Assembly (NCBI RefSeq): GCF_035222375.1
Contig: NC_085889.1
Span: forward strand, 4,588,001-4,652,000
Direction: 5' to 3'
Length of the DNA stretch: 64,000 nucleotides
Source: Podospora pseudocomata
Lineage: Eukaryota > Ascomycota > Sordariomycetes > Sordariales > Podosporaceae
Part shown: positions 1-13,180 of the stretch, one piece after another
Numbering within the stretch: the first letter of the stretch is position 1
How the letters are laid out: each line of letters starts with the position of its first letter
Program-made: the position numbers and the translations under genes
The notes under the pieces: model-generated
The model's input: the letters and a program-made list of their open reading frames with translations, nothing else
Database searches by the model: none
Told to the model about the DNA's origin: nothing

Positions 1-3000
1 CACCGTCTTCCTCTTGAGATGCTGGCTCCTCGTAAACCTCCGCAGAAGAATCATCATAGACAGGTTCGTCAGCAACCTCTTCAATGGGCTGTGAAATATG
101 CTCCTCATATGCCTCCCCATCAGGCTGCTCGTATACCTCCTCACTTGGCTCCTCATAGAAGTCCTGCGCCGGCTCCTCAATCTCCTGCTGAATCGGCCCC
201 TCGTAGGCTTCCTCGGCCAGCTCCTCATACACATCCTGAGCTGGCTCTTCATATAGATCTTGAACAGGCTCCTCATTTAACTCCCCGTACACCTCTGGCC
301 CCTGTTCCTCATATACCTCCTGAATTGGCTCTCCAAACTCCTCTTGAAGAGGCTTATCATACGCATCTTCTGCAGCAGGCTCCTCTGTAACAGCCTCCTC
401 TGCAGCAGGCTGCTCATACACCTCTTCAGCAACGGGTTCTTCGTACAACTCTTCAACAACCGGCTCTTCATACACCTCCTCCACTGGCTCTTCGTAAACC
501 TCCTCAATTGGTTCTTGGTAAACCTCAACTGGTTCTTCATACGCCTCTTCAACAAGGGATTCTTCAAACATCTCCTCAGCCGGTTCTTCATACACCTCGT
601 CAGCCGGTTCTTCATACAGCTCCTCAGCCGGTTCCTCGTAAAACTCGTCCACTGGTTCTTCGTAAAACTCCTCAGCTGGCTCCTCAAATTCTTCTTCGAC
701 AGGCTCCTCATCTTGAAAGCCCTCGTCGAATACCACATCATCCTCTTGCACGAAGTCAACGTCTTCCGCAAATGCTTCGCCTTCCACATCGCCAAACTCC
801 TCTTCCATGGGCTGTTCGGGTTCAAGCTCTGGTTCTGGTTCCAGTTCTGGCCCATAGTCACCAATCTCCTCCTCTACATACACTTCAGGCTCTGGCTCCG
901 GTTCATATACCGGCTCTGGTTCAGGCTCATAGACTTCTTCAGGTTCAGGCTCTGCTTCGAAGGTACGGTCAAACTCAGCTTCAAATGCTGGTTCAGGTTC
1001 GGGTTCATATGCTGGTTCGGACTCGGGCTCATACGCTGGTTCTGGCTCGGGCTCATATGCTGGTTCTGGCTCGGGCTCATATGCTGGTTCAGGCTCCGGC
1101 TCCGGCTCAGGCTCCGGCTCATAGGCTGGCTCAGGCTCCGGCTCGTAGGCGGACTCCTGGTCGTATGAGGGCTCTTTCAATGCTGGTTCGTCCGCGGGCT
1201 CTGGCCTGTAGCCGTCTTCAAAACCGGTATCCATGGGCTCCAAGGTGCGGTCGCCTTCGTCATACATTTCGTCCTGAGTGGCATCCTCGTACATGGCTTC
1301 TTCTGGTTCACCAAACTCTTCAACTGGGCCCTGGTCATCCAGATACTCCTCATCCATGGGAGCTGGGTCTTCGTCAAACCCCTCTTCCATGATCTGCTCC
1401 TCCTCATATACCTCCTCCTCCACTGGAGTCTCCTCCTCAAACAGAGGTTCTTCCTCAAATGGAGGCTCTTCCTCAAATAGAGGCTCCTCCTCAAATGGGG
1501 CTTCCTCTCCGAATGAGACTTCCTCTTCCTCCTCTCCAAACTCCATATCTTCGCCCCGATCACCCTCTTCGCCAAACTCATCACCCATCTCCTCAGCATA
1601 TTCGTCGCCTTCTCCAAGCTCTTCGCCCACATCCTCGCCCATCTCTTCGTCGAACTCATCACCTGTGGAATTGTTAGCAAAGTTGTCTTTCGTCATGTGT
1701 GAAATGATGGTGAGCTCGCCTTCAGGATAGTCTTGGGCGAATTCCTCCTCGGCAAGCTCCTCCTCGAACGGTTCGCCGGCCTCTTCATCCTCGAAACCGC
1801 GCTCGCCATCCTCGGTGAAGTCTTCTTCCAGCAAACCATCCTCAGCATATTCACCCTCAGCATATTTACCCTCAGCAGCCTCGCCATCTGCGAATCCATC
1901 CCCGAATTCCTCACTATTGGCGAGCTCACCATCTTCCTGGTACTCACCTTCGGCAAACTCTTGTTCCCCTTCCACACCCTCGCCATCGAAGTCCTCGTCC
2001 AGACCCCGCTCACCGTCTTCAAAGTCGCCCTCCTCACCAAATTCACCATCCTCAGCAAACTCTCCTTCGCCAAATTCGTCGCCTTCGGCAAACCCTGCAC
2101 CTTCACCTTCAAATTCTCCCTCCTCAACATACTCTCCCTCGCCGTCCATAAACTCGTCATCATCCAAACCACGCTCACCATCCTCAAACTCACCGTCCAT
2201 TTCCGGATCAAATTCGCCCTGGCCCTCTTCACCTTCCTCATATTCACCCTCCTCGCCTTCCACGTACCCACCTTCTTCTTCACCTTCAGCATACTCACCT
2301 TCTTCCTCACGCTCCATGTACTCACCCTCCTCGGCAAACTCACCTTCTTCCATCTCCTCATCCAAGCCGCGCTCGCCATCCTCTTCATCATAGCCCTCAC
2401 CTTGCTCCTCCCCTTCAAAGCCTTCCTCTTCAGCGTACTCTTCCTCGACTTCGAGGTACTCTTCTTCAGAGAACTCCTCCTCTTCACCCTCCTCAACATA
2501 CTCCTCCTCGCCCTCTGCAATCTCGTTTTCATCAACCTCCCGCTCACCATCTTCCTCGTCAAGGAATTCCCCCTCTTCAACTTCACCCTCACCATCCTCG
2601 AGATACTCTGGTTCTTCCAACGGCTCACCCTCAACATACACCTCCTCTCCCTCCCCATACACCTCCTCTCCCTCCTCTCCCTCCTCATACTCCTCCTCAT
2701 CCTCGTCCTCATCCTCGTCCTCATCCTCATCCCAGCCAAGGTCGTGAGTCATACCAGGCGGACCATACATCGCCGCAGCAGGAGTATCAAGAACAGCATA
2801 CATATTCTTCTCAACAGCAAACTTTTCCTCGTCGTCATCGTAGACGGTGAAGAGGTCGTCGTCATCTTCTTCGTCGAGCAACTCAGAGACAATCTCGTCC
2901 TCGTTGAAGTCGTCTTCGAACTCAGCAGCTTCGTCTTGACCGGAGAGGTATTCACCTTCTTGGTTTTCTTCAAGCAGGTCTTGTCCTTCCTTGACTTCGA

Positions 3001-6000
3001 GGAAGATATCGCGTTCGCCATCTTCGCCTTGATATTCTTCTTGGCCTTCAAAGTCCTCTTCCTGGTCGTTAAATTCTGGTTGTGCGTCGAGTTCCTCCCG
3101 ACCTTCAACGTCCTCTTGGCCATCAAATTCCGGTTGGTCGTCATAATCTTGCTGACGGTCGAAGTCTTCTTGGTCCCCCTCAAGATCCGACCCACGCTCG
3201 CCATCGTCGTCGAAATACTGATCGTCTTGGGGCTCTTCCTGGTCTTGGTACTCATCTTGGTTGTCAAAGTCCTCTTGCTGATCGAGGTCCTCATTCCCAT
3301 CAAGTTCACCCTGGTCGCCAAAGTGTTCTTGATCTTCAAGATATTCCTGCTCATCTTCAATATCCAGGGAGCGCTCACCGTCGCCGTCGAGATCCTCTTG
3401 GCCTTCGAAGTCTTCTTGCTCATCAAAGTTGTTTTGGCTTTCGTGCTCCTCCTCGTCTTGACCCTCAAACTCTTCCTGGTCGTCGAAGTCTTGTTGCTCT
3501 TCGAGGTCGGCTTCGCACTCAAAGACCTCCTCAGCCTCGGGATCTGGCTCTCCATCTCCTTCTGGCTCTGCACATTTCTGATTGTGAAGCTCCTCAAAGG
3601 TGATGTGATCGTCAGCGGCAGGGATCGCGAGAACACCCAAGTCACCAGAGATGGTGTTGAGAAAGTCGGCGTCAAAGGCTTCCTCAAGTTCACGGAGCTC
3701 TTCTTCGGTCATTCGAGGTTCTTCAAGCTGAGCTTCGTCTTCGGGAGCAACTTCTTCAGAGACTTCTTCCTCGAAGCCCTCTTCGTCGACCTGTTCGTCG
3801 CCAACGGGCTCTTCGTCAAGCAGCTCTTTGTCAATCGGCTCTTCATCAAGGGGTTCTTGGTCAGTCGGCTCCTCGTCAAGGGGTTCCTCTTGAAGGGACT
3901 CCTCGTCAAAAGCCTCGTCGTCAATAGCGTGCTGCTCGTCGTAGTACTCATCCTCCCTGTCCTCAAGTGGCTGATCATCAACAGGGATGCCATCGCCCTC
4001 AAAGACCTCATCATCAAGCGAGCGTTGACCGTCGACAAATTCGTCATTTTGTGGGGTGTACTTGCCATCTTCCAAAGGAGCCTCTTCATCGTACTGGGCG
4101 TTGTCTTCTCCGGCAAATTCGCCGTCATCGACGGGTGCTTCCTCCTGATACTGAGCGTCATCCTCAGCGTACTCGCCGTCCTCGACAGGTTCCACTTCGT
4201 CAAACTGGTTGTCGCCGTTTTGAGACGGATACTCTTCCTCTTCGTAGGCGGGGTCTTCTTCGTATTCTTGGCCTTCAACAGGGATTTCTTCGTCGTAATG
4301 CTCCGAGTCGTCGTGATCAACGAAACCTTCACCGTCAGCTTCTTCGACGAAATCCTCAGGTAGAGAGCGCTCCCCGTCGATTAAGTCCTCTTCCTCCGGC
4401 TGATACTCATTTTCCTGAAGGGGGAGATCTTCGTCGTATGGCGGAGCATCGTTGTCGAGGGCCTCGGTGTTGAGTTCTTCCTCGCCATTGGTGAACTGCT
4501 GCTGGTCATCTTCGGGGTGTTCATCATCTTCCGGAGCAGGCTCCTCGTCGTATTGATCGTCAATAGTAAACTCGGCATCTTCATCGAAGTATTCCAGGTC
4601 GCTGGGTTGATACTCTTCATTGCAAATCTCGTCTTCAGCGGGAGGTACTTCAGATGCGTAGCCATCCTCGTCGACGAAATTATCGTTGTCCGGGGGATTG
4701 TCTTGGGCATCTTCATCGTAGAGGGCTTCATCAACAGGTGCCTCTTCATCAGTGAAATCCTGGGTTTCAGAGGAATAGTCGACTTCTTGGCCGGCAACAG
4801 CCTCCTCAACGATATGCTCGTCTTCCAATGCTGCTTCCTTCTCGTATTGAACCTGACCGTTATCAACGGACTGAGAAGCGTCCTCGTCGCGATATTCACC
4901 GTCAGACTGAACTCGATCCTCTGGGAACTCGTCACGAATGGGGCTCTCAACAGGAGTCAAATCCTGGGGCGTGAAACCTCCGTCGACAGAACTGTTTTCG
5001 AATGAGCGATCAGCCTCAATTGCTTCATCGGCATCTTCCAGAGGATAATCATCATCTTCCACAGCAAGGGCCTCCTCCTCTCCGTATTGGACTTGATCTT
5101 CGTCGGCGGGGTAGTCTTCCGCTGGAAGATCCTCTTCTTGGTCTTCAGGTGTCACCTCGGCGCCATCTTCATCCACAACTTGCTCGTCGTCCGAGGCAGC
5201 AGGGGTGAATTCATCATCGTCTTGCCCCAGTAATCCCTCCTTACCGTCAGAGGCGTTCTCATATGATGTCTCCGCCTCCTCGGGAAACTCGTCATCAAAC
5301 GATTTAGCATGTGGAGAACGAGCCTCGTCATCTGAGGCACCGTCTTCAGTTTCGAGGGTATCTTCTGGAAAAGCGTCGTCTGAGGTAGGGGTAGCCGGAC
5401 CATGCGCGTAGTCGTCTTCAGCGCAGTCGTCTTCTGAAAGCTCGGCATGGGTAAGGTTTTCGGGGGTACTGGTTTTTGGCAGGTTTACATCCTCTTGATG
5501 GACGGCTTCCTCCTCTACAGTCTCATCGACCAGGTCGGGAGACCGATCCACCTCTACGTTCGCCTCCTCATCCTCAGCGACGTATTCGCTTTCCTGTCGG
5601 TTCTCGTGAGAGAAATCCTCCTCAGGGGAATCCTGCTCGTAAAGCCCATCATCATTGACCTCGTCCTGGCGAGGCTGAAAATCCTCGTGGTCGGTCCCCA
5701 TGGGGCGCTCTCTATTTTTATCAGAGGACTCGGGATCTTTCAGGCTGTATTCCACCTCCTGAAAGTTGTCAGAGATCACCTCATCCTGGTTGATGTCTTG
5801 GAAGCTTCCATCCTCGGAAGCTTGGTCATACTGCTCAGAGTCGGAGATGTGCTCCTGGGAGAGGTCATCGTCGGCGGCGTCATGTTCTTGGTGCGCGGAA
5901 AGGGTCTCGGCATCGGCGAGCTCCTGGGTTTCTTCATCTTCCGGGATGCTCTGAGAATCGACGGCGTCGTCGTCGTCCTGAACCAAGTCCTCTGGTTCCG

Positions 6001-7729
6001 TTGAAGGAAGAGGGGAGTCCAGCGCCTGGTCGACATCGGCCCGAGTCTCTTCGTCATTTGATGCATCTTTAATGATGGGGGTTTGAGGCTGGGAGATGAC
6101 ATCGTCGTCGACTGCGATATCTTCGTCTTCATGGACCTCGCCGTGATCAAACTCTTCCTGTTCAACCTCCTCGTCTTGATCGCCGTCTTGCTCAACTTGC
6201 TCGTGCTGGTCGTCCTTCTGAGCCTCGTCTTGGTCCACCTGCTCATGATCAACCTCTTCATCCAGCTCTGACTCAACACCCTCGCCATCAGAAACCTGTT
6301 CATGGCCATCATGCTCTTCATTTTCGTCAAGGTTATCCTCAACGGGCATTTCTTGGTCCAAACCAGCCTCTTCATCTTGCAAGGATGCCGATTCATCACC
6401 AGCGACGGATTGATCACCAGTGGAGACTTCAAGGCCAACATCTCCTAGGTCAAGCTCATCAGACTCAAGACCTTGCTCTTCCGCATCATCCGCTCCTGAG
6501 GTCATATCGCCTGACTGGGGATCGTCATTCTCTTCATCGGCAGCATGTTCCTGCGGTCCAGAAACGACAAACTCAAACCGTGGTTGACTTTCGAGACTCT
6601 CTGGCTCGAAATCAGGCTCATCTTCCAATGGCGGGTTTTCTTGGTAGTAGTCGTCAAGTGTCTGCCCATCTTCTTCGTCTTCGCCGTACGGGATAGTCGG
6701 TGGAGGGTTGTAGTATGAGCCGAGATCAGCTGTTGTTTGATCATCGTATGGGTTGGAAAGATGTCGCTCTTGATACAGTGGGTGGTCCTCTGGAATGCCA
6801 TCATCGCCGTAGTCCCCGATCGTGAAACCAGGTGAGTCTAGTGGTTCGTCACCTTCGACCTCTAGTTGTGGGGATGCCGGGGGTTGGTCTTCTCCTGGAG
6901 GCTCATCGACTGGCGGTTGCGGTGATGGTGATGGCGAGTCTGATGGTGTAGACAGGATTGATGGCGCTGTCTGTTCCGGCTCCGATGGAACAGCAACCGG
7001 GACTGGAACAACCTCATTCTTTTTTGGTGCCTCGACGGTGAAATCCTTCTTGATGCATGGATTTTCCCGTCTCCGCCTCCCATTCTTCCTCGGCCCGTAG
7101 CAGTCCTCCTTTTTGTGATCTTTCCCAACCCTATCCCGGTGCCACTCCAAATTCCAATGCCATGGCCCTCCCTCAGCAACCTTCCTTCCATTCCACGTGC
7201 CAAGATAAATGCTAAACGGGCTAATAACCCAATTCTCCTCGCTGAACGGAGCATTACACTTCTTGCAGGCCGTGTCCCTCGCATAATCCGCCACCTTTGG
7301 CGCCAAAAACCCATTAAAAGCCCCATCATCATCAAAAGCATTAATGGCCTCACACTCCCCACACCTCCACGCCTCGGGAGTCTGATCAAACTCTCCCACA
7401 ACCCTCTTGTCGCTGGTGGCAATCTCCCGTGACCCTGAAGAGTTCACAATCATGCAGTTTGAGCAGTCGACAAAGGCATGATCACACTCCCCGCACACCT
7501 CGAGCGGCTTGAACAAACTGCTCGATCCCCAGCACCTGCAGCATTTCCGCCGCCCGGGCACGCCCTTCCTCTCTTCTTCTGTAAACTCCTCCGGCGATTT
7601 GGCGATAGGAAGTGAAAAGTCCCCTCTCACAAAAGAGATCCCCGGTGCCTTTTCCACCAAAACATTGTCGTGGTGGCCACAAGGCCAGACATACTCGATG
7701 AGGTTCGGAGATCGTCGTGTGGGTCCCAT
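1..7729 (-). CDS. Giant acidic repeat protein with N-terminal Cys-pair (zinc-ribbon-like) region, partial
   Basis: A single minus-strand frame stays open from an ATG at 7729 to the left edge, giving at least 2576 codons without a stop; the C-terminus lies outside the window. The first ~150 residues are globular-looking and Cys-rich, with [33 protein letters not shown] and CKKCNAPF, which resembles one or more zinc ribbons (inference). A Pro/Ser-rich linker follows. The rest is almost entirely Asp/Glu with Gln, Gly, Pro and Tyr, built from different repeat families in successive blocks, so it is almost certainly disordered. Short D-G-E-R-S/G-L motifs recur between 1240 and 4380. I checked the reading phase at positions 280, 2911, 4507, 5212, 6232 and 7729 and it is constant, so neither an intron nor a frameshift is needed. 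I do not recognise a named family. Function unknown; a scaffold or chromatin/nucleolar acidic protein would be guesswork. Confidence 0.85.
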   Translation of the reverse strand, partial: MGPTRRSPNLIEYVWPCGHHDNVLVEKAPGISFVRGDFSLPIAKSPEEFTEEERKGVPGRRKCCRCWGSSSLFKPLEVCGECDHAFVDCSNCMIVNSSGSREIATSDKRVVGEFDQTPEAWRCGECEAINAFDDDGAFNGFLAPKVADYARDTACKKCNAPFSEENWVISPFSIYLGTWNGRKVAEGGPWHWNLEWHRDRVGKDHKKEDCYGPRKNGRRRRENPCIKKDFTVEAPKKNEVVPVPVAVPSEPEQTAPSILSTPSDSPSPSPQPPVDEPPGEDQPPASPQLEVEGDEPLDSPGFTIGDYGDDGIPEDHPLYQERHLSNPYDDQTTADLGSYYNPPPTIPYGEDEEDGQTLDDYYQENPPLEDEPDFEPESLESQPRFEFVVSGPQEHAADEENDDPQSGDMTSGADDAEEQGLESDELDLGDVGLEVSTGDQSVAGDESASLQDEEAGLDQEMPVEDNLDENEEHDGHEQVSDGEGVESELDEEVDHEQVDQDEAQKDDQHEQVEQDGDQDEEVEQEEFDHGEVHEDEDIAVDDDVISQPQTPIIKDASNDEETRADVDQALDSPLPSTEPEDLVQDDDDAVDSQSIPEDEETQELADAETLSAHQEHDAADDDLSQEHISDSEQYDQASEDGSFQDINQDEVISDNFQEVEYSLKDPESSDKNRERPMGTDHEDFQPRQDEVNDDGLYEQDSPEEDFSHENRQESEYVAEDEEANVEVDRSPDLVDETVEEEAVHQEDVNLPKTSTPENLTHAELSEDDCAEDDYAHGPATPTSDDAFPEDTLETEDGASDDEARSPHAKSFDDEFPEEAETSYENASDGKEGLLGQDDDEFTPAASDDEQVVDEDGAEVTPEDQEEDLPAEDYPADEDQVQYGEEEALAVEDDDYPLEDADEAIEADRSFENSSVDGGFTPQDLTPVESPIRDEFPEDRVQSDGEYRDEDASQSVDNGQVQYEKEAALEDEHIVEEAVAGQEVDYSSETQDFTDEEAPVDEALYDEDAQDNPPDNDNFVDEDGYASEVPPAEDEICNEEYQPSDLEYFDEDAEFTIDDQYDEEPAPEDDEHPEDDQQQFTNGEEELNTEALDNDAPPYDEDLPLQENEYQPEEEDLIDGERSLPEDFVEEADGEGFVDHDDSEHYDEEIPVEGQEYEEDPAYEEEEYPSQNGDNQFDEVEPVEDGEYAEDDAQYQEEAPVDDGEFAGEDNAQYDEEAPLEDGKYTPQNDEFVDGQRSLDDEVFEGDGIPVDDQPLEDREDEYYDEQHAIDDEAFDEESLQEEPLDEEPTDQEPLDEEPIDKELLDEEPVGDEQVDEEGFEEEVSEEVAPEDEAQLEEPRMTEEELRELEEAFDADFLNTISGDLGVLAIPAADDHITFEELHNQKCAEPEGDGEPDPEAEEVFECEADLEEQQDFDDQEEFEGQDEEEHESQNNFDEQEDFEGQEDLDGDGERSLDIEDEQEYLEDQEHFGDQGELDGNEDLDQQEDFDNQDEYQDQEEPQDDQYFDDDGERGSDLEGDQEDFDRQQDYDDQPEFDGQEDVEGREELDAQPEFNDQEEDFEGQEEYQGEDGERDIFLEVKEGQDLLEENQEGEYLSGQDEAAEFEDDFNEDEIVSELLDEEDDDDLFTVYDDDEEKFAVEKNMYAVLDTPAAAMYGPPGMTHDLGWDEDEDEDEDEDEEEYEEGEEGEEVYGEGEEVYVEGEPLEEPEYLEDGEGEVEEGEFLDEEDGEREVDENEIAEGEEEYVEEGEEEEFSEEEYLEVEEEYAEEEGFEGEEQGEGYDEEDGERGLDEEMEEGEFAEEGEYMEREEEGEYAEGEEEGGYVEGEEGEYEEGEEGQGEFDPEMDGEFEDGERGLDDDEFMDGEGEYVEEGEFEGEGAGFAEGDEFGEGEFAEDGEFGEEGDFEDGERGLDEDFDGEGVEGEQEFAEGEYQEDGELANSEEFGDGFADGEAAEGKYAEGEYAEDGLLEEDFTEDGERGFEDEEAGEPFEEELAEEEFAQDYPEGELTIISHMTKDNFANNSTGDEFDEEMGEDVGEELGEGDEYAEEMGDEFGEEGDRGEDMEFGEEEEEVSFGEEAPFEEEPLFEEEPPFEEEPLFEEETPVEEEVYEEEQIMEEGFDEDPAPMDEEYLDDQGPVEEFGEPEEAMYEDATQDEMYDEGDRTLEPMDTGFEDGYRPEPADEPALKEPSYDQESAYEPEPEPAYEPEPEPEPEPEPAYEPEPEPAYEPEPEPAYEPESEPAYEPEPEPAFEAEFDRTFEAEPEPEEVYEPEPEPVYEPEPEPEVYVEEEIGDYGPELEPEPELEPEQPMEEEFGDVEGEAFAEDVDFVQEDDVVFDEGFQDEEPVEEEFEEPAEEFYEEPVDEFYEEPAEELYEEPADEVYEEPAEEMFEESLVEEAYEEPVEVYQEPIEEVYEEPVEEVYEEPVVEELYEEPVAEEVYEQPAAEEAVTEEPAAEDAYDKPLQEEFGEPIQEVYEEQGPEVYGELNEEPVQDLYEEPAQDVYEELAEEAYEGPIQQEIEEPAQDFYEEPSEEVYEQPDGEAYEEHISQPIEEVADEPVYDDSSAEVYEEPASQEEDG
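85..720 (-). repeat. Degenerate array coding for Glu-Glu-Pro-x-x-x-x-Tyr units
   Basis: Within the giant acidic gene the coding strand repeats units of about 8-10 codons of the form E-E-P-[AV]-E-E-[VFL]-Y. About two dozen degenerate units can be read. The Tyr is the only non-acidic, non-Pro residue that is regularly kept. The spacing is not perfectly constant, so this is an old, diverged coding repeat rather than a fresh minisatellite. Confidence 0.8.
985..1150 (-). repeat. 24-bp coding minisatellite, A-Y-E-P-E-P-E-P units
   Basis: A 24-bp unit (8 codons, A-Y-E-P-E-P-E-P) is repeated about five times with few differences, followed by a short E-P stretch. It is the most homogeneous repeat in the gene and therefore the likeliest to vary in copy number between strains. 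It lies inside the coding frame, and the 24-bp unit preserves frame on gain or loss. Confidence 0.8.
1700..2720 (-). repeat. Glu-Gly-Glu-rich coding repeats (E-G-E-[YF]-x-E-[DE]-G-E)
   Basis: This block of the giant gene is made of short units such as E-G-E-Y-A-E-D-G-E and E-G-E-F. Four nearly identical D-G-E-R-G-[LF] motifs (near 1800, 2007, 2180 and 2368) and a fifth relative near 2541 (D-G-E-R-E-V) punctuate it roughly every 60 codons. The 3' end has a run of alternating Asp/Glu codons near 2700-2740. Its units differ in sequence from those in the neighbouring blocks. Confidence 0.75.
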
Positions 7730-10118
<2,389 letters not shown>

Positions 10119-10350
10119 GTGCATCGTCTGAATGGGAGATGATGGGGTCAAATGTTAGTTATTAATGCGGTTTTTGGTAGATAGAGGGGCTCAGGGCTAA
10201 TGAAAGCAAACTTCTTTTCTTGCCCTCCGATTTCGCACTAGCCAGCGGAATGACTCTCCTGCGCAAGAGAAAAACAAAACAAAAACAAAACAAAAAGTTG
10301 ACAAGTGACTTTCAAGTCAAAAAGAAAAGAATCGTCTAAGACGGGATTTG

Positions 10351-10437
10351 AGCCCGACGTGGGGGTCGAACCCACAACCTTGAGATTTCGGAGTACTCCA
10401 TAAGAGTCTCACGCTCTACCGATTGAGCTAGCCGGGC
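10351..10437 (-). tRNA. tRNA-Lys(CUU) with 14-nt intron
   Basis: The 87-nt gene folds into a complete cloverleaf. The acceptor stem GCCCGGC pairs with GTCGGGC, there is an A-box-like TAGCTCAATCGG, and the TGAGA/TCTCA anticodon stem carries CTT. The T arm is GTGGG-TTCGACC-CCCAC and the discriminator base is U. Removing 14 nt directly 3' of the base after the anticodon gives a standard 73-nt tRNA. The intron contains the 10-nt palindrome GGAGTACTCC. A T-rich tract downstream (toward lower coordinates) fits a Pol III terminator. An identical gene lies at 28422-28508 in the opposite orientation. Confidence 0.96.
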
Positions 10438-11126
10438 AGGCCAACCAATGTTGTTGTTTTTCCACGCTGGACCTAGCTCCCAAGGAGCGAATGAAGCATC
10501 CCCGAGGCAACCTCCCCAGTGACCTCTGCACTCATGGCTCACATACTCCAAGAGCATATTCAGGGATCTTCGGTGGTACCGAATGCCAGCCATGTGGTAA
10601 GATATCTCCTCATTTGATCGGAAAAGATCCTACGCATGATCAACCAGTCACAACGTTGATGAGGTGAGATGTGCGATCCCGTGTTTTTCTCCAACCTTTT
10701 CATCATGACTGGACGCACACAACCCAGCAGGTGTTCCCGTCAGCATGTCATCAGATTTCCTCAAAGTAATTCCCCAACGCCGCTCAGCACGTGGCCAATA
10801 GACCGAACCAAGCTGTCGGTTGCGAAGTCTTGGATCAGCATCGCCAGGTCCAACCAGATTACCAACCATTAGAAAGCGAAGAACGGTTGCGTTCATTCTG
10901 TGGGGCGATGCAAAATATTGGTTGTAAACCCGCCCGATCGGAATTATTCTTCGCGATGACGCTGTAAATCCCGAAGGTGCTGGGCAATGCAACGTCGTTG
11001 TGAGCATGTACATCAGCCTCATGTTGGGAGATTTAAGAGATGTGGTAGACCGTTGTCTTGACGACCCGATGACTGGCTTTTATTCGCAGACCTATCTTTT
11101 CAACAAGTGACGGTCTTGGTAACACC
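10438..11126. other. Intergenic, nothing recognised
   Basis: No coding frame with credible composition, tRNA or repeat is visible. The region upstream of 11127 should hold the promoter of the amidohydrolase. Confidence 0.6.
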
Positions 11127-12680
11127 ATGCACGCCAATCATCTTGGGGTCCTCCTCTCGGGACTTCTTGTCTCAGCCAAGATCGCCTCAGCTTCATCGAT
11201 CCTATTCTCCGGAGGCACAATCATTGCCTTTGACCGCGCAACAAACTCTCTCGATGTCATCCGCAATGGCTCTGTCTTGGTAACCGACGACCGCATCACC
11301 AGCGTCTATGCTGGGTCAATTCCACCCTCTTCGGTCTCCATCCCGTCAGACGTGGAAGAGGTAGACATCACAAACAAAATCCTCACTCCCGGCTTCATCG
11401 ACACCCACCGTCACGGCTGGCAAACAGCCTACAAAACCCTCGGCAGCAACACCTCCCTCGTCGATTACTTCAACCGCTTCGGCGAGTTCCCCACCGCAGC
11501 CAACTACCCCTTCACCCCAGAAGAAATCTACTACAGCCAACTCGCCGGCCTGTACGAAGCCCTCAACGCAGGCGTGACCACCACCCTCGACCACGCCCAC
11601 GGCACCTTTTCCAACGCCACCTCCTCAGCCAGCTTCCAAGCCTCCATCGACAGCGGCGCTCGCGTCTTTTGGGCCTACGCCTTCCACGAACTAGAAAACT
11701 ACCCCCTCTCTGAACAATTCGCCCACTACCGCTCCATTTTCACCGAAGCCCCCCACCTTAACACCCCAACCACCCTCGGGATAGCGTACGACGGCTTCGG
11801 TCCCAACCCAAACCAAGAAATAATCTCCACCATCATCTCCCTCACCCACGAAACCAACGCCTCTGTCTTGACAACACACTCCGTCCAGGGACCATATGGA
11901 ATCACAAACTCCCCTGAGGACTTCGCCGCCCAGTCTTTATTCACCTCCCTCCCCCCAACCACACCAATCGTCTTCTCCCACGCATCATTCCTCTCCGCCG
12001 TCGGTGCCCAGCTCCTCCGCACATACAACCACACCATCAGCATAACACCGGAGTCGGAAATGCACTACGGGCATACCCACCCCACCTCCCATCTAATCCT
12101 CGACCGTGCCTCGATCGGGGTGGACACGCATTTCACTTTCTCGACTGATATCCTAACCCAAACACGCATGTGGCTGCAATCTGTCCGACGGCTCCTTTAC
12201 GCAGAAGTACTAAACCGTTGGCAGGTGCCAGTTAACAACCCCATGTCTGCGAACCAGGCTTTTTTACTTGCCACGCGGAACGGGGGGCTGTCGCTGAGAA
12301 GAGAGGATCTGGGGATTATTGCCCCTGGGGCGAAGGCTGATTTGGTGATTTGGGATGGAGGGACGGGGCCGAATATGTGGGGGTGGAGGGACCCGGTTGC
12401 GGCGGTGGTGTTGCATGGGAATGTTGGGGATGTGGAGGGGGTGGTGGTAGATGGGAGGTGGAAGAAGAGGGGTGGGAAGTTGACGGATGAGAGGTTTGAG
12501 GACGTGAAAATGAAGTTTGCGGAGGTTGCGAGACGGGTGCAGGATAGGGTTGTTGAGGCGGGGGTTGGGTTGCCTGGGGAGGGGGAGAGGTTTGTGGTTA
12601 GTGGGCTGGAGTTTGGGAATAGTTCCGTGGTTGATGTGCAGGTTGGGGAGGGGGATGGGTATGGGGGGTTGTTTTTGTGA
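11127..12680 (+). CDS. Secreted amidohydrolase (TRZ/ATZ-like, metal-dependent)
   Basis: A single-exon gene of 517 residues whose start is in a strong CACCATG context. Residues 1-23 form a signal peptide. The amidohydrolase layout is clear: a small beta domain (LFSGGTIIAFD), then the metal-binding HxH in DTHRHGW (His94, His96), later His251 in TTHSVQ, His285 in FSHAS, and Asp341 in TFSTDI. It closes with the family's C-terminal GAKADLVIWDG. By family knowledge it removes amino or other groups from cyclic substrates using a bound metal; the actual substrate is unknown. Secretion is unusual for this superfamily, many members being cytosolic. Third-position bases change from mostly C in the first two thirds to mostly G/T after about 12280. 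A short GTT-rich tract follows the stop. Confidence 0.85.
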   Translation: MHANHLGVLLSGLLVSAKIASASSILFSGGTIIAFDRATNSLDVIRNGSVLVTDDRITSVYAGSIPPSSVSIPSDVEEVDITNKILTPGFIDTHRHGWQTAYKTLGSNTSLVDYFNRFGEFPTAANYPFTPEEIYYSQLAGLYEALNAGVTTTLDHAHGTFSNATSSASFQASIDSGARVFWAYAFHELENYPLSEQFAHYRSIFTEAPHLNTPTTLGIAYDGFGPNPNQEIISTIISLTHETNASVLTTHSVQGPYGITNSPEDFAAQSLFTSLPPTTPIVFSHASFLSAVGAQLLRTYNHTISITPESEMHYGHTHPTSHLILDRASIGVDTHFTFSTDILTQTRMWLQSVRRLLYAEVLNRWQVPVNNPMSANQAFLLATRNGGLSLRREDLGIIAPGAKADLVIWDGGTGPNMWGWRDPVAAVVLHGNVGDVEGVVVDGRWKKRGGKLTDERFEDVKMKFAEVARRVQDRVVEAGVGLPGEGERFVVSGLEFGNSSVVDVQVGEGDGYGGLFL

Positions 12681-13180
12681 AGGGGTTGTTGTTGTTGTTG
12701 GCGGTGGTGGTGTTGGTGTTGTTGTAACTGTTGATGTTATTTTGTAATCATCACTTGGACTGGTCTCGATCCAACAGGCGTCAGGTGTTCAGGAGCAAAA
12801 TCCATCTGATCTGGAAGCAGCACAGAGAAGGCGGTGATTATACGTTGCTGTCCATGCTAGCAATTTCATTCGGATATATGAGCTATCAGGTCTGGATAAC
12901 TTCTAAATTATCCGCCTGGTGATACAAAACGGACGGTTGGAGCAGGCAAAGCCGCTGCCGTGTCGGTGGTGCCATGGTAATAGAAATATGGGTGCGGAGA
13001 AGCGGGGATGACTGAATTCATGCTCGGGACATAATTCAAGATCCCGATATTCCAAAAGACCTTTGTTATCAACAGGCCCGCCCATCTAGGTGGTAGAAAC
13101 TTAATGCAAAGTCAAGTTATCAAGTCAAAGACAGCAGTCACAGATTCTTGCACTACACCTATCTTCGCCATTGACCCACA
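12681..13180. other. Intergenic; GTT/GGT-rich 3' flank then unassigned sequence
   Basis: The first 60 bases after the amidohydrolase stop are a degenerate GTT/GGT-rich stretch on the sense strand, a likely 3' UTR. Nothing else is recognised before the next start. Confidence 0.5.

Noticed and set aside
344-1168. Plus-strand hydrophobic open frame opposite the acidic repeats
   Set aside because: Same antisense effect of E-E-P-Y repeats; no domain or start context.
1733-4363. An 876-codon plus-strand open frame, rich in Leu, Phe and Val, resembling a membrane protein
   Set aside because: It is the antisense of the acidic gene: Glu/Asp codons read backwards give Phe/Leu/Val/Ile codons and no stops, so long open frames arise automatically. 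The composition is fully explained by the minus-strand gene.
1-4400. CRISPR-like regularly spaced repeats
   Set aside because: The regularity is coding (multiples of three, no unique spacers) and the organism is a fungus.
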